Positions 7,298-8,130 of a stretch of DNA of 8,130 bases are shown in pieces; positions within the stretch are counted from its first letter, which is position 1, and each line of letters starts with the position of its first letter. The notes beneath the pieces are model-generated. The model made no database searches and was not told the origin of the DNA. It was given only the letters and a program-made list of their open reading frames with translations. This stretch comes from Candidatus Kuenenia stuttgartensis (GTDB lineage: Bacteria; Planctomycetota; Planctomycetia; Pirellulales; UBA1268). Where the stretch lies: NCBI GenBank assembly GCA_945876515.1, contig CAMCPF010000124.1, positions 1 through 8,130 on the forward strand, written 5' to 3'. Position numbers and translations under genes: made by a program.

Positions 7298-7687
7298 TCA
7301 GGAGGGTTTGGATTCGCCAGCCTCGCCGCCGTCGCCCAGGATCCGGGCGATGCTCGCGACCGTGACCGTGAGCTTGACGTTCGCCGATTCGTCCACCCGG
7401 AGGACGACCTTGTCAACGCCCGCATCGACCGACGCGACGGTTCCGTAGATGCCCGACGAGGTGACCACGCGGTCGTTCTTCTTCAGGCCCGCCAGCATCG
7501 ACTGCTGCTTGCGCAGCCGCTCCCGCTCAGGTCGAAACAGGAGCAGGTAGGCCGCCGCCGCGATTGCCACCAGCGGCAGCAGCTGAAACGGCAAGGGCGG
7601 TCGCTCGGCCGGCGGCGCGGCGGCCTGGGCCAGGCAGACGCTGGCCGTCAGTGGGGGCGTCACGACGGGCACAACCGGGAGCGGCAT
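7298..7687 (-). CDS. yajC: Preprotein translocase accessory subunit YajC
   Basis: The 129-residue protein has the YajC plan: a membrane helix (about 36-51) ending in the conserved Phe-Arg-Pro (51-53), a charged stretch ERERLRKQQ, then the small cytoplasmic domain starting LKKNDRVVTSSGIYGTV (68-84) and ending in VASIARIL (110-117). YajC forms the SecDF-YajC complex that joins SecYEG and YidC, which fits its place 48 bp upstream of secDF. The start is uncertain. The ATG at 7687 gives a normal YajC length plus a 35-residue hydrophobic, Pro-rich leader, but has no clear ribosome-binding site. An in-frame GTG at 7786 would add 33 residues of ordinary non-conserved sequence, would sit 18 bp after tgt, and has AGAGG about 13 nt before it. 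I prefer the ATG because the extra residues match nothing in YajC. The acidic C-terminal tail (118-129) is unremarkable. Confidence 0.92.
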   Translation of the reverse strand: MPLPVVPVVTPPLTASVCLAQAAAPPAERPPLPFQLLPLVAIAAAAYLLLFRPERERLRKQQSMLAGLKKNDRVVTSSGIYGTVASVDAGVDKVVLRVDESANVKLTVTVASIARILGDGGEAGESKPS

Positions 7688-7760
7688 GGGGAGCAACACG
7701 GGGGCGGCCCGAGAGCCGGAAGGTGAAGGAAGCCCCAGAATGTAGTGGCAGCCGCGAGTG

Positions 7761-7777
7761 GCGGACAAGTCGTCCGC
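7761..7777 (-). repeat. Perfect 6-bp inverted repeat between tgt and yajC
   Basis: GCGGAC and GTCCGC flank a 5-base loop, 27-44 nt after the tgt stop codon. It could form a small RNA hairpin in the tgt-yajC message. No U-run follows, so I do not call it a terminator. If yajC starts at the GTG at 7786 the repeat would be coding; if it starts at the ATG at 7687 it lies in a 117-bp leader. Confidence 0.35.
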
Positions 7778-7804
7778 GCCGGCCACGGCTGTGGCGGCAC
7801 CTCT

Positions 7805-8130
7805 TCAGCCTTCGTCGGCCTCCGCCTGCCCGGCTGTGCCCCAGGCGACCGTGAGGCCGCGGGCGGTCTCGGCGAACCGGCCGGCCACGATCGCCTTACG
7901 AAGCTGCGTGACGAGCCGCTGGTAGAAGGTGAGGTTGTGGATCGACGTCAGCACGGGCCCGAGCATCTCCCCGGCCTGGAACAGGTGCCGCAGATAGCTG
8001 CGGCTGTGGCGGCAGGCGATGCACGGGCAGCCTGCCTCGAGCGGCGCCTGGTCGGTGGCGTGGCGGGCGTTCTTGAGTTTGACCGGCCCGGCGAAGGTGT
8101 AGGCCAGCGCCGTGCGGCCGCACCGCGTCG
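7805..8130 (-). CDS. tgt: tRNA-guanine transglycosylase, C-terminal part (5' end off the window)
   Basis: The last 107 codons of Tgt, the enzyme that exchanges the wobble guanine of GUN-anticodon tRNAs for preQ1 in queuosine synthesis. The fragment opens with TRCGRTALA, the equivalent of the PTRNARNG region after the catalytic aspartates, which lie outside the window. It then shows FAGPVKLKNARHATDQAPLE and the zinc site CPCIAC (fragment residues 34-39: C34, C36, C39) with the fourth ligand His-64 in SIHNLTFYQRL. In E. coli Tgt the gap from third Cys to His is 26 residues; here it is 25, because one residue is missing just after CR. The end, RKAIVAGRFAE followed by a short tail, is normal. Its position upstream of yajC and secDF is the common bacterial order. 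Identity is certain; completeness cannot be judged. Confidence 0.97.
   Translation of the reverse strand, partial: TRCGRTALAYTFAGPVKLKNARHATDQAPLEAGCPCIACRHSRSYLRHLFQAGEMLGPVLTSIHNLTFYQRLVTQLRKAIVAGRFAETARGLTVAWGTAGQAEADEG

Overview
This is a GC-rich window (roughly two-thirds G+C), entirely chromosomal in character. The organism is most likely a planctomycete. The evidence is a fused SecDF, a tgt-yajC-secDF gene order, Pro/Ala-rich one-pass envelope proteins, and a membrane-anchored VWA protein whose N-terminus (residues 3-28: an Arg-rich amphipathic start, then an acidic 'GEDETPLDGDTPAW' stretch before the membrane helix) I associate with Pirellulales-type planctomycetes. The phylum assignment rests on recall of families, not on a search. 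I see no tRNA, rRNA, CRISPR array, insertion sequence or phage gene.

Layout, left to right. (1) Positions 1-1941, minus strand: a large VWA-domain protein with one N-terminal membrane helix; its 3' end lies beyond the left edge. (2) Positions 1942-2118: a 177-bp divergent intergenic region that must carry the start signals of genes 1 and 3. (3) Positions 2119-3138, plus strand: a secreted alpha/beta-hydrolase-fold protein whose nucleophile and catalytic histidine are both missing. (4) Positions 3142-3918, minus strand: a one-pass envelope protein ending in a LysM domain. It converges on gene 3 with only 3 bp between the stop codons. (5) Positions 3919-4114: a short gap with GC-rich inverted repeats. 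(6) Positions 4115-7249, minus strand: secDF. (7) Positions 7298-7687, minus strand: yajC. (8) Positions 7805-8130, minus strand: the C-terminal 107 codons of tgt; its 5' end lies beyond the right edge.

The right half (tgt, yajC, secDF) is the conserved bacterial cluster that pairs queuosine tRNA modification with the accessory subunits of the Sec translocon. YajC and SecDF associate with SecYEG, and SecDF uses the proton motive force to drive late steps of protein export. The other three proteins all carry an N-terminal signal or anchor, so they are plausible Sec clients, although nothing in the sequence ties them functionally to each other. The LysM gene follows secDF on the same strand and may be read through from it.

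I do not see a clearly new multi-gene system here. The points most worth a second look are the inactivated hydrolase, the last ~150 bases at the left edge where the VWA gene stops looking like its family, and the extra membrane segments and enlarged SecF periplasmic loop of SecDF. The very long open frames opposite secDF and the VWA gene are best explained as codon-register shadows.
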